Source: Ptiloglossa arizonensis
Lineage: Eukaryota > Arthropoda > Insecta > Hymenoptera > Colletidae
Direction of reading: 5' to 3'
Length of the DNA stretch: 64,000 nucleotides
Assembly: GCF_051014685.1 (NCBI RefSeq)
Contig: NW_027478438.1
Span: forward strand, 248,001-312,000
Part shown: piece by piece, positions 12,093-25,189 of the stretch
How positions within the stretch are numbered: the first letter of the stretch is position 1
Layout: the number at the start of each line of letters is the position of its first letter
Program-made: the position numbers and the translations under genes
Notes under the pieces: model-generated
Seen by the model: the letters and a program-made list of their open reading frames with translations, nothing else
Database searches by the model: none
What the model was told of the DNA's origin: nothing

Positions 12093-13128
12093 GAGAAACC
12101 ATCAAAATTTTCGCTGGTCGAATACTCGAAACCAATAACTGGAATGGCCTAGGGGAAAAGTACACACACCATTGTAATCGGGCTAGTTTCTACTTTCAGA
12201 TGCAACAGGAATTTCTCGGGTTCGTCTATCCGTTCGCGAGCTATGGGAGTTTGAAGTTAAGGAATGGTTGAGAAACCATCAAAATTCTCGCAAGTCTGAT
12301 ACTCGAAACGAATAACTGGAATGACCTAGGGTAAAAGTGCACACACCATTGTAATCGGTCGACTTTCTACTTTCAGATGCAACAGGAAATAATCGAGTTC
12401 GCCAATCCGTTCGCGTGGTATCGGAGTTTGAAGTTAAGGAATGGTTGAGAAACCATCAAAATTTTCGCAAGTCTGATACTCGAAACCAATAACTGGAATG
12501 GCCTAGGGCAAAAATACACATACCGTTGTAATCGGACGAGTTTCTGGTATCAGATGCAACAGGAATTTCTCGAGTTCGTCGATCCGTTCGCGAGATATGG
12601 GAGTTTGAAATTAAGGAGCGGTTGAGAAACCATCAAAATTTTCGCAAGTCTGATACTCGAAACCAATAAATACAAAGGCTTAGGGGAAAAATACACATAC
12701 CGTTGTAATCGGGGGAGTTTCTTCTTCCAGATGCAAACGGAATTTCTCGTGTTCGTCAATCAGTACGCGGGATATGGAAGTTTGAAATTAAGGAATGGTT
12801 GAGAAACCATCACAAATTTCGCAAGTCTGATACTCGATCCCATTAACTGGAATGGCCTAGGGGAAAAGTACACACACCATTGTAATCGGGCGAGTTTCTA
12901 CTTTCAAATGCAACAGGAATTTCTCGAGTTCGTCAATCCGTTCGCGAGCTATGGGAGTTTGAAGTTAAGGAATGGTTGAGAAACCATCAAAATTTTCGCT
13001 GGTCTGATACTCGAAACCAATAACTGGAATGGCCTAGGGGAGAAGTACACACACCATTCTAACCGGGCGAGTTTCTACTTTCAGATACAACAGGAATTTC
13101 ACGAGTTCGTCAATCCGTTCGCGAGATA

Positions 13129-16100
13129 TGGGAGTTTGAAGTTAAGGAATGGTTGAGAAACCACCAAAATTTTAGCAAGTCTGATACTCGAAACCAATAA
13201 CTACAATGGCCTAGGGGAAAAATACACATACCGTTGCAATCGGGCGAGTTTCTACTTTCAGATGCAACAGGAATTTCTCGAGTTCGTCAATCCGTTCGCG
13301 AGATATGGGAGTTTGAAGTTAAGGAATGTTTGAGAAACCATCAAAATTTTCGCAGGTCTGATACACGAAACCAATAACTGGAATGGCCTAGGGGAGAAGT
13401 ACACACACCATTCTAACCGGGCGAGTTTCTACTTTCAGATACAACAGGAATTTCTCGAGTTCGTCAATCCGTTCGCGAGATATGTAAGTGTGAAGTTAAG
13501 GAATGGTTGAGAAACCACCAAAATTTTAGCAAGTCTGATACTCGAAACCAATAACTACAATGGCCTAGGGGAAAAGTACATATTCCGTTGTAATCGGGCG
13601 AGTTTCTACTTTCAGATGCAACAGGAATTTCTCGAGTTCGTCAATCCGTTCGCGAGATATGGCAGTTTGAAGTTAAGGAATGGTTGAGATACCATTAAAA
13701 TTTTCGCAAGTCTGGTACTCGAAACCAATAACTACAAAGGCCTAGGGGAAAAATACACATACCGTTGTAATCGGGCGAGTTTCTACTTCCACATGCAACA
13801 GGAATTTCTCGAGTTCGTCAATCAGTTCGCGAGATATGGGAGTTTAAAGTTAAGGAATGGTTGAGAAACCATCAAAATTTTCGCTGGTCGAATACTCGAA
13901 ACCAATAACTGGAATGGCCTAGGGGAAAAGTACACACACCATTGTAATCGGGCTAGTTTCTACTTTCAGATGCAACAGGAATTTCTCGAGTTGGTCTATC
14001 CGTTCGCGAGCTATGGGAGTTTGAAGTTAAGGAATGGGAAAGAAACCATCAAAATTTTCGCAGGTCTGATACTCGAAACCAACAACTGGAATGGCCTAGG
14101 GGAAAAATGCACATACCTTTGTAATCGGGCGAGTTTCTACTTTCAGATGCAACAGGAATATCTCGAGTTCGTCAATCCGTTCGCGAGATATGGGAGTTTG
14201 AAGTTAAGGAATGGTTGAGAAACCAAGAAAGTTTTCGCAAGTCTGATACTCGAAAGCATTACCTGGAATGGCCTAGGGGAAAAGTACAAACACCATTGCA
14301 ATCGGGCGGGTTGCTACTTTCAGAAACAACAGGAATTTCTCGAGTTCGTCAATGCGCTCGCGAGATATGGGAGTTTGAAGTTAAGGAATGGTTGAAAAAC
14401 CATCAAAATTTTCGCAAGTCTGATACTCGAAACCAATAACTACAAAGGCCTAGGGGAAAAATACACATACCGTTGTAATCGGGCGAGTTTCTACTTCCAC
14501 ATGCAACAGGAATTTCTCGAGTTCGTCAATCCGTTCGCGAGATATGGGAGTTTGAAGTTAAGGAATGGTAGAGAAACCATCAAAATTTTCGCAGGTTTGA
14601 TACTCGAAACCAACAATTGGAATGGCCTAGGGGAAAAATGCACATACCTTTGTAATCGGCTGAGTTTCTACTTTCAGATGCAACAGGAATTTCTCGAGTT
14701 CGTCAATCCGTTCGCGAGATATGGGAGTGTGAAGTTAAGGAATGGTTGAGAAACCAAGAAAGTTTTCGCAAGTCTGATACTCGAAAGCATTACCTGGAAT
14801 GGCCTAGGGGAAAAGTACAAACACCATTGCAATCGGGCGGGTTGCTACTTTCAGAAACAACAGGAATTTCTCGAGTTCGTCAATGCGCTCGCGAGATATG
14901 GGAGTTTGAAGTTAAGGAATGGTTGAGAAACCATCAAAATTTTCGCAAGTCTGATACTCGAAACCAATAACTACAAAGGCCTAGGGGAAAAATACACATA
15001 CCGTTGTAATCGGGCGAGTTTCTACTTCCACATGCAACAGGAATTTCTCGAGTTCGTCAATCCGTTCGCGAGATATGGGAGTTTGAAGTTAAGGAATGGT
15101 CGAGAAACCATCAAAATTTTCGCTGGTCGAATACTCGAAACCAATAACTGGAATGGCGTAGGGGAAAAGTACAGACACCATTGTAATCGGGCTAGTTTCT
15201 ACTTTCAGATGCAACAGGAATTTCTCGAGTTCGTCAATCAGTTCGCGAGATATGGGAGTTTGAAGTTAAGGAATGGTTGAGAAACCATCAAAATTATCGC
15301 AAGTCTGCTACTCGATCCCATTAACTGGAATGGCCTACGGGAAAAGTACACATACCATTGTAATCGGGCGAGTTTCTACTTTCAGATGCAACAGGAATTT
15401 CTCGAGTTCGTCAATCCGTTCGCGAGAAATGGGAGCTTGAAGTTTAGGAATGGTTGAGAAACCATCAAAATTTTCGCTGGTCTGATACTCGAAATCAATA
15501 ACTGGAATGCCCTAGGGGAAAAATACACCTACCGTTGTAATCGGGCGAGTTTCTAATTTCAGATGCAACAGGAATTTCTCGAGTTCGTCAATCTGTCGGC
15601 GAGATATGGGAGTTTGAAGTTAAGGAATGTTTGAGAAACCATCAAAATTTTCGCAGGTCTGATACTTGAAACCCATAACTGGAATGGCCTCGGGGAGAAG
15701 TACACACACCATTCTAACCGGGCGAGTTTCTACTTTCAGATACAACAGGAATTTCTCGAGTTCGTCAATCCGTTCGCGAGATATGTAAGTGTGAAGTTAA
15801 GGAATGGTTGAGAAACCATCAAAATTTTCGCAAGTCTGATACTCGAAACCAATAACTACAATGGCCTAGGGGAAAAATACACATACCTTTGTAATCGGGC
15901 GAGTTTCTACTTTCTGATGCAACAGGAATTTCTCGAGTTCGTCAATCCGTTCGCGAGATATGGGAGTTGAAAGTTAAGGAATGGTTGAGAAACCATCAAA
16001 ATTTTCGCTGGTCGAATACTCGAAACCAACAACTGGAATGGCCCAGGGGAAAAATGCACATACCTTTGTAATCGGGCGAGTTTCTACTTTCAGATGCAAC

Positions 16101-19100
16101 AGGAATATCTCGAGTTCGTCAATCCGTTCGCGAGATATGGGAGTTTAAAGTTAAGGAATGGCTGAGAAACCATCAAAATTTTCGCTGGTCGAATACTCGA
16201 AACCAACAACTGGAATGGCCCAGGGGAAAAATGCACATACCTTTGTAATCGGGCGAGTTTCTACTTTCAGATGCAACAGGAATATCTCGAGTTCGTCAAT
16301 CCGTTCGCGAGATATGGGAGTGTGAAGTTAAGGAATGGTTGAGAAACCAAGAAAGTTTTCGCAAGTCTGATACTCGAAAGCATTACCTGGAATGGCCTAG
16401 GGGAAAAGTACAAACACCATTGCAATCGGGCTGGTTGCTACTTTCAGAAACAACAGGAATTTCTCGAGTTCGTCAATGCGCTCGCGAGATATGGGAGTTT
16501 GAAGCTAAGGAATGGTTGAGAAACCATCAAAATTTTCGCAAGTCTGATACTCGAAACCAATAACTACAAAGGCCTAGGGGAAAAATACACATACCGTTGT
16601 AATCGGGCGAGTTTCTACTTCCACATGCAACAGGAATTTCTCGAGTTCGTCAATCCGTTCGCGAGATATGGGAGTTTGAAGTTAAGGAATGGTTGAGAAA
16701 CCATCAAAATTTTCGCTGGTCGAATACTCGAAACCAATAACTGGAATGGCGTAGGGGAAAAGTACACACACCATTGTAATCGGGCTAGTTTCTACTTTCA
16801 GATGCAACAGGAATTTCTCGAGTTCGTCAATCCGTTCGCGAGATATGGGAGTTTGAAGTTAAGGAATGGTTGAGAAACCATCAAAATTTTCGCAAGTCTG
16901 ATACTCGAAACCAATAACTACAAAGGCCTAGGGGAAAAATACACATACCGTTGTAATCGGGCGAGTTTCTACTTCGACATGCAACAGGAATTTCTCGAGT
17001 TCGTCAATCCGTTCGCGAGATATGGGAGTTTGAAGTTAAGGAATGGTTGAGAAACCATCAAAATTTTCGCTGGTCGAATACTCGATACCAATAACTGGAA
17101 TGGCCTAGGGGAAAAGTACACACACCATTGTAATCGGGCTAGTTTCTACTTTCAGATGCAAAAAGAATTTCTCGAGTTCGTCAATCCGTTCGCGAGCTAT
17201 GGGAGTTTGAAGTTAAGGAATGGTTGAGAAACCATCAAAGTTTTCGCAGGTCTGATACTCGAAACCAACAACTGGAATGGCCTAGGAGAAAAATGCACAT
17301 ACCTTTGTAATCGGGCGAGTTTCTACTTTCAGATGCAACAGGAATATCTCGAGTTCGTCAATCCGTTCGCGAGATATGGGAGTTTGAAGTTAAGGAATGG
17401 TTGAGAAACCAAGAAAGTTTTCGCAAGTCTGATACTCGAAAGCATTACCCGGAATGGCCTAGGGGAAAAGTACAAACACCATTGCAATCGGGCGGGTTGC
17501 TACTTTCAGAAACAACAGGAATTTCTCGAGTTCGTCAATGCGCTCGCGAGATATGGGAGTTTGAAGTTAAGGAATGGCTGAGAAATCATCAAAATTTTCG
17601 CAAGTCTGATACACGAATCCAATAACTACTATGGCCTAGGGCAAAAATACAGATACCGTTGTGATCGGGCGAGTTTCTGCTTTCAGATGGAATAGGAAAT
17701 TCTCGAGTTCGCCAATCCGTTCGCGAGATATGGAAGTTCGAAGTTAAGGAATGATTGAGAAACCATCAAAATTTTCGCTGGTCTGATACTCGAAATCAAT
17801 AACTACAATGGCCTAGGGGAAAAATACACATACCGTTGTAATCGGGCGAGTTTCTACTTTCAGATGCAACAGGAATTTCTCGAGTTCGTCAATGCGTTCG
17901 CGAGATATGGGAGTTTGAAGTTAAGGAATGGTTGAGAAACGATCGATATATTCGCTGGTCGAATACTCGAAACGAATAACTGGAATGGCCTAGGGGAAAA
18001 GTACACACACCATTGTAATCGGGCTAGTTTCTACTTTCAGATGCAACAGGAATTTCTCGAGTTCGTCAATGCGTTCGCGAGATATGGGAGTATGAAGTTA
18101 AGGAATGGTTGAGAAACCATCAATATATTCGCTGGTCGAATACTCGAAACCAATAACTGGAATGGCCTAGGGGAAAAGTACACACACCATTGTAATCGGG
18201 CTAGTTTCTACTTTCAGATGCAACAGGAATTTCTCGAGTTCGTCAATGCGTTCGCGAGATATGTAAGTGTGATGCTAAGGAATGGTTGAGAAACCATCAA
18301 AATTTTCGCAAGTCTGATACTCGAAACCAATAACTACAAAGGCCTAGGGGAAAAATACACATACCGTTGTAATCGGGCGAGTTTCTGCTTTCAGATGCAA
18401 CAGGAATTTCTCGAGTTCGTCGATCCGTTCGCGAGATATGGGAGTTTGAAGTTAAGGAATGGTTGAGAAACCATCAAAATTTTCGCAAGTCTGATACTCG
18501 AAACCAATAAATACAAAGGCCTAGGGGAAAAATACACATACCGTTGTAATCGGGCGAGTTTCTACTTCCACATGCAACAGGAATTTCTCGAGTTCGTCAA
18601 TCCGTTCGCGAGATATGGGAGTTTCAAGTTAAGGAATGGTAGAGAAACCATCAAAATTTTCGCAGGTTTGATACTCGAAACTAACAACTGGAATGGCCTA
18701 GGGGAAAAATGCACATGCCTTTGTAATCGGCTGAGTATCTACTTTCAGATGCAACAGGAATTTCTCGAGTTCGTCAATCCGTTCGCGAGATATGGGAGTT
18801 TGAAGTTAAGGAATGCTTGAGAAACCATCAAAATTCTCGCAAGTCTGATACTCGAAACGAATAACTGGAATGACCTAGGGTAAAAGTACACACACCATTG
18901 TAATCGGTCGACTTTCTACTTTCAGATGCAACAGGAAATAATCGAGTTTGTCAATCTGTTCGCGAGATATGGGAGTTTGAAGTTAAGGAATGGTTGAGAA
19001 ACCATCAAAATTTTCGCAAGTCTGATACTCGAAACCAATAACTACAAAGGCCTAGTGGAAAAATACACATACCGTTGTAATCGGGCGAGTTTCTACTTCC

Positions 19101-22100
19101 ACATGCAACAGGAATTTCTCGAGTTCGTCAATCCGTTCGCGAGATATGGGAGTTTGAAATTAAGGAATGCTTGAGAAACCATCAAAATTTTCGCAAGTCT
19201 GATTCTCGAAACTAATAACTACAAAGGCCTAGGGCAAAAATACACATACCGTTGTAATCGGACGAGTTTCTGGTATCAGATGCAACAGGAATTTCTCGAG
19301 TTCGTCGATCCGGTCGCGAGACATGGGAGTTTGAAATTAAGGAGCGGTTGAGAAACCATCAAAATTTTCGCAAGTCTGATACTCGAAACCAATAAATACA
19401 AAGGCTTAGGGGAAAAATACACATACCGTTGTGATCGGGGGAGTTTCTTCGTCCAGATGCAAACGGAATTTCTCGTGTTCGTCAATCAGTTCGCGGGATA
19501 TGGAAGTTTGAAATTAAGGAATGGTTGAGAAACCATCACAAATTTCGCAAGTCTGATACTCGATCCCATTAACTGGAATGGCCTACGGGAAATGTACACA
19601 TACCATTGTAATCGGGCGAGTTTCTACTTTCAGATGCAACAGGAATTTCTCGAGTTCGTCAATCCGTTCGCGAGAAATGGGAGCTTGAAGTTTAGGAATG
19701 GTTGAGAAACCATCAAAATTTTCGCTGGTCTGATACTCGAAATCAATAACTTGAATGGCCTAGGGGAAAAGTACACCTACCGTTGTAATCGGGCGAGTTT
19801 CTAATTTCAGATGCAACAGGAATTTCTCGAGTTCGTCAATCCGTTCGCGAGATATGGGAGTTTGAAGTTAAGGAATGGTTGAGAAACCATCAAAATTTTC
19901 ACAAGTCTGATACTCGAAACCAATAACTACAATGGCCTAGGGGAAAAATACACATACCGTTGCAATCGGGCGTGTTTCTACTTTCAGATGCAACAGGAAT
20001 TTCTCGAGTTCGTCAATCCGTTCGCGAGATATGTAAGTGTGAAGTTAAGGAATGGTTGAGAAACCATCAAAATTTTCGCAAGTCTGATACTCGAAACCAA
20101 TAACTACAATGGCCTAGGGGAAAAATACACATTCCGTTGTAATCGGGCGAGTTTCTACTTTCAGATGCAACAGGAATTTCTCGAGTTCGTCAATCCGTTC
20201 GCGAGATATGGGAGTTTGAAGTTAAGGAATGTTTGAGAAACCATCAAAATTTTCGCAGGTGTGATACACGAAACCAATAACTGGAATGGCCTAGGGGAGA
20301 AGTACACACACCATTCTAACCGGGCGAGTTTCTACTTTCAGATACAACAGGAATTTCTCGAGTTCGTCAATCCGTTCGCGAGATATGGGAGTTTGAAGTT
20401 AAGGAATGCTTGAGAAACCATCAAAATTCTCGCAAGTCTGATACTCGAAACGAATAACTGGAATGACCTAGGGTAAAAGTACACACACCATTGTAATCGG
20501 TCGACTTTCTACTTTCAGATGCAACAGGAAATAATCGAGTTTGTCAATCTGTTCGCGAGATATGGGAGTTTGAAGTTAAGGAATGGTTGAGAAACCATCA
20601 AAATTTTCGCAAGTCTGATACTCGAAACCAATAACTACAAAGGCCTAGTGGAAAAATACACATACCGTTGTAATCGGGCGAGTTTCTACTTCCACATGCA
20701 ACAGGAATTTCTCGAGTTCGTCAATCCGTTCGCGAGATATGGGAGTTTGAAATTAAGGAATGCTTGAGAAACCATCAAAATTTTCGCAAGTCTGATTCTC
20801 GAAACTAATAACTACAAAGGCCTAGGGCAAAAATACACATACCGTTGTAATCGGACGAGTTTCTGGTATCAGATGCAACAGGAATTTCTCGAGTTCGTCG
20901 ATCCGGTCGCGAGACATGGGAGTTTGAAATTAAGGAGCGGTTGAGAAACCATCAAAATTTTCGCAAGTCTGATACTCGAAACCAATAAATACAAAGGCTT
21001 AGGGGAAAAATACACATACCGTTGTAATCGGGGGAGTTTCTTCGTCCAGATGCAAACGGAATTTCTCGTGTTCGTCAATCAGTTCGCGGGATATGGAAGT
21101 TTGAAATTAAGGAATGGTTGAGAAACCATCACAAATTTCGCAAGTCTGATACTCGATCCCATTAACTGGAATGGCCTACGGGAAATGTACACATACCATT
21201 GTAATCGGGCGAGTTTCTAATTTCAGATGCAACAGGAATTTCTCGAGTTCGTCAATCCGTTCGCGAGATATGGCAGTTTGAAGTTAAGGAATGGTTGAGA
21301 TACAATCAAAATTTTCGCCAGTCTGATACTCGAAACCAATAACTACAAAGGCCTAGGGGAAAATACACATACCGTTGTAATCGGGCGAGTTTCTACTTCC
21401 ACATGCAACAGGAATTTCTCGAGTTCGTCAATCCGTTCGCGAGATATGGGAGTTTAAAGTTAAGGAATGGTTGAGAAACCATCAAAATTTTCGCTGGTCG
21501 AATACTCGAAACCAATAACTGGAATGGCCTAGGGGAAAAGTACACACACCATTGTAATCGGGCTAGTTTCTACTTTCAGATGCAACAGGAATTTCTCGGG
21601 TTCGTCTATCCGTTCGCGAGCTATGGGAGTTTGAAGTTAAGGAATGGTTGAGTAACCATCAAAATTCTCGCAAGTCTGATACTCGAAACGAATAACTGGA
21701 ATGACCTAGGGTAAAAGTGCACACACCATTGTAATCGGTCGACTTTCTACTTTCAGATGCAACAGGAAATAATCGAGTTCGCCAATCCGTTCGCGTGGTA
21801 TCGGAGTTTGAAGTTAAGGAATGGTTGAGAAACCATCAAAATTTTCGCAAGTCTGATACTCGAAACCAATAACTGGAATGGCCTAGGGCAAAAATACACA
21901 TACCGTTGTAATCGGACGAGTTTCTGGTATCAGATGCAACAGGAATTTCTCGAGTTCGTCGATCCGTTCGCGAGATATGGGAGTTTGAAATTAAGGAGCG
22001 GTTGAGAAACCATCAAAATTTTCGCAAGTCTGATACTCGAAACCAATAAATACAAAGGCTTAGGGGAAAAATACACATACCGTTGTAATCGGGGGAGTTT

Positions 22101-22420
22101 CTTCTTCCAGATGCAAACGGAATTTCTCGTGTTCGTCAATCAGTACGCGGGATATGGAAGTTTGAAATTAAGGAATGGTTGAGAATCCATCACAAATTTC
22201 GCAAGTCTGATACTCGATCCCATTAACTGGAATGGCCTAGGGGAAAAGTACACACACCATTGTAATCGGGCGAGTTTCTACTTTCAAATGCAACAGGAAT
22301 TTCTCGAGTTCGTCAATCCGTTCGCGAGCTATGGGAGTTTGAAGTTAAGGAATGGTTGAGAAACCATCAAAATTTTCGCTGGTCTGATACTCGAAACCAA
22401 TAACTGGAATGGCCTAGGGG
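13129..22420. repeat. second copy (P2) of the ~10.1 kb tandem duplication
   Basis: This follows P1 directly and matches it with few substitutions. The offset moves in whole-monomer steps: 10088, then 9911 (one monomer lost near 17.0 kb), 10265 (two gained near 18.3 kb), 10088 (one lost near 19.1 kb), 10265 (one gained near 20.7 kb) and 9380 (five lost near 21.2 kb). The net loss is four monomers. The match ends near 22420, where P1 has AGAAGTACACACACCATTCT and P2 has AAAAGTACGCACACCATTGT. Confidence 0.9.
21297..21472. repeat. 176-bp length-variant monomer (P2)
   Basis: This is the counterpart of 11917-12092, with the same one-base deletion and the same GAGATACAATC marker. In P2 it lies directly beside a five-monomer deletion relative to P1. 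Confidence 0.93.
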
Positions 22421-23419
22421 AAAAGTACGCACACCATTGTAATCGGGCGAGTTTCTACTTTCAGATACAACAGGAATTTCACGAGTTCGTCAATGCGTTC
22501 GCGAGATATGGGAGTTTGAAGTTAAGGAATGGTTGAGAAACCATCAAAATTTTCGCAAGTCTGATACTCGAAACCAATAACTACAAAGGCCTAGGGGAAA
22601 AATACACATACCGTTGTAATCGGGCGAGTTTCTACTTCCACATGCAACAGGAATTTCTCGAGTTCGTCAATCCGTTAGCGAGATATGGGAGTTTGAAGTT
22701 AAGGAATGGTAGAGAAACCATCAAAATTTTCGCAAGTCTGATACTCGAAACCAATAACTACAATGGCCTAGGGGAAAAATACACATACCGTTGTAATCGG
22801 GCGAGTTTCTACTTTCAGATGCAACAGGAATTTCTCGAGTTCGTCAATCCGTTCGCGAGATATGTGAGTTTGAAGTTAAGGAATGGTTGAGAAACCATCA
22901 AAATTTTCGCAAGTCTGATACTCGAAACCAATAACAACAATGGCCTAGGGGAAAAATACACATACCGTTGTAATCGAGCGAGTTTCTACTTTCAGATGCA
23001 ACAGGAATTTCTTGAGTTCGTCAATCCGTTCGCGGGATATGGGAGTTTGAATTTAAGGAATGGTTGAGAAACCATCAAAATTTTCGCAAGTCTGATACTC
23101 GAAACCAATAACTACAAAGGCCTAGGGGAAAAATACACATACCGTTGTAATCGGGCGACTTTCTACGTTCACATGCAACAGGAATTTCTCGAGTTCGTCA
23201 ATCCGTTCGCGAGATATGGGAGATTGAAGTTAAGGAATGGTAGAGAAACCATCAAAATTTTCGCAAGTCTGATACTCGAAACCAATAACTACAATGGCCT
23301 AGGGGAAAAATACACATACCGTTGTAATCGGGAGAGTTTCTACTTCCACATGCAACAGGAATTTCTCGAGTTCGTCAATCCGTTCGCGAGATATGGGAGT
23401 TTGAAGTTAAGGAATGGTT
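22421..23419. repeat. satellite monomers between P2 and the five-monomer repeats
   Basis: About six type A-like monomers with CTACAATGG or AACAACAATGG readings lie here. Two carry GGTAGAGAAACC in place of GGTTGAGAAACC, which removes the usual in-phase TGA and creates the 82-codon open frames at 22642 and 23173. I see no sign that these are genes. Confidence 0.85.
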
Positions 23420-24304
23420 GAGAAACCATCAAAATTTTCGCAAGTCTGATACTCGAAACCAATAACAACAATGGCCTAGGGGAAAAGTACACACACCATT
23501 GTAATCGGGCGGGTTTCTACTTTCAGATACAACAGGAATTTCTCGAGTTCGTCAATGCGTTCGCGAGATATGGGAGTTTGAACTTAAGGAATGGTTGAGA
23601 AACCATCCAAATTTTCGCAAGTGTGATACTCGAAACCAATAACTGGAAAGGCATGGGGGAAAAGTACACATACCGTTGTAATGGGGTGACTTTCTACGTT
23701 CACATGCAACAGGAATTTCTTGAGTTCGTCAATCAGTTCGCGGGATATGGGAGTTTGAAGTTAAGGAATGGTTGAGAAACCATCTAAATTTTCGCAAGTC
23801 AGATACTCGAAACCAATAACTACAAAGGCCTAGGGGAAAAATACACATACCGTTGTAATCGGGCGAGTATCTACTTCCACATGCAACAGGAATTTCTCGA
23901 GTTCGTCAATCCGTTCGCGAGATATGGGAGTTTGAAGTTAAGGAATGGTAGAGAAACCATCAAAATTTTCGCAAGTCTGATACTCGAAACCAATAACTAC
24001 TACGGCCTAGGGCAAAAATACACATACCGTTGTAATCGGGAGAGTTTCTACTTCCACATGCAACAGGAATTTCTCGAGTTCGTCAATCCGTTCGCGAGAT
24101 ATGGGAGTTTGAAGTTAAGGAATGGTTGAGAAACCATCAAAATTTTCGCAAGTCTGATACTCAAAACCAATAACTACAAAGGCCTAGGGGAAAAATACAC
24201 ATACCGTTGTAATCGGGCGAGTTTCTACTTCCACATGCAACAGGAATTTCTCGAGTTCGTCAATCCGTTCGCGAGATATGGGAGTTTGAAGTTAAGGAAT
24301 GGTT
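23420..24304. repeat. 885-bp five-monomer repeat, first copy
   Basis: This matches 24305-25189 at exactly 885 bp. Markers in order are AATAACAACAATGG; GTGTGATACTCG with GGCATGGGGG; CCATCTAAATTTTCG with GTCAGATACTCG; GGTAGAGAAACC with ACTACTACGG; and GATACTCAAAACC. The only difference I noticed is GTTGTAATGGGG here against GTTGTAGTGGGG near 24565, so the duplication is recent. Confidence 0.93.
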
Positions 24305-25189
24305 GAGAAACCATCAAAATTTTCGCAAGTCTGATACTCGAAACCAATAACAACAATGGCCTAGGGGAAAAGTACACACACCATTGTAATCGGGCGGGTT
24401 TCTACTTTCAGATACAACAGGAATTTCTCGAGTTCGTCAATGCGTTCGCGAGATATGGGAGTTTGAACTTAAGGAATGGTTGAGAAACCATCCAAATTTT
24501 CGCAAGTGTGATACTCGAAACCAATAACTGGAAAGGCATGGGGGAAAAGTACACATACCGTTGTAGTGGGGTGACTTTCTACGTTCACATGCAACAGGAA
24601 TTTCTTGAGTTCGTCAATCAGTTCGCGGGATATGGGAGTTTGAAGTTAAGGAATGGTTGAGAAACCATCTAAATTTTCGCAAGTCAGATACTCGAAACCA
24701 ATAACTACAAAGGCCTAGGGGAAAAATACACATACCGTTGTAATCGGGCGAGTATCTACTTCCACATGCAACAGGAATTTCTCGAGTTCGTCAATCCGTT
24801 CGCGAGATATGGGAGTTTGAAGTTAAGGAATGGTAGAGAAACCATCAAAATTTTCGCAAGTCTGATACTCGAAACCAATAACTACTACGGCCTAGGGCAA
24901 AAATACACATACCGTTGTAATCGGGAGAGTTTCTACTTCCACATGCAACAGGAATTTCTCGAGTTCGTCAATCCGTTCGCGAGATATGGGAGTTTGAAGT
25001 TAAGGAATGGTTGAGAAACCATCAAAATTTTCGCAAGTCTGATACTCAAAACCAATAACTACAAAGGCCTAGGGGAAAAATACACATACCGTTGTAATCG
25101 GGCGAGTTTCTACTTCCACATGCAACAGGAATTTCTCGAGTTCGTCAATCCGTTCGCGAGATATGGGAGTTTGAAGTTAAGGAATGGTT
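24305..25189. repeat. 885-bp five-monomer repeat, second copy
   Basis: This is the second copy of the 23420-24304 unit. A further single monomer, 25190-25366, repeats the last unit of the set (GATACTCAAAACC) with GCAGGTCTG in place of GCAAGTCTG. This suggests one more partial exchange at the right end. Confidence 0.93.

Larger units (their letters stand above)
3040..13128. repeat. first copy (P1) of a ~10.1 kb tandem duplication
   Basis: From about 3040 this stretch matches 13128 onward at an offset of 10088 bp, which is 57 monomers less 1 bp. The missing base is explained by the 176-bp monomer at 11917. Shared rare markers include ATACCATTAAAATTTTC (3601 and 13689), AATGGGAAAGAAACC (near 3944 and 14032), GGTTGCTACTTTCAG and AATAATCGAG. 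The block contains about 57 monomers and itself includes a smaller duplication near 9.1-11.7 kb. The boundaries are good to a few tens of bases, because they fall in sequence shared by all monomers. Confidence 0.92.

Noticed and set aside
9188..22139. Minus-strand 69-codon open frames (9188, 10604, 12550, 19276, 20869, 21930)
   Set aside because: All lie in copies of the same monomer pair (GGTATCAG...CAAACGGAATTTC). They are one chance frame multiplied by duplication, with no start context, domain or codon signal.
873..25014. Recurrent + strand open frames of 74 and 82 codons (for example 873-1121, 4127-4351, 23881-24129)
   Set aside because: They follow from a period of 177 bp, which is 59 codons, so a frame keeps its phase from unit to unit. 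One frame has a single TGA (in GGTTGAG) per unit and opens to 82 codons when that becomes AGA, CGA or GGAAAG. One or fewer stops in 59 codons in at least one of six frames is expected by chance. The proteins repeat the monomer and match no family I know.
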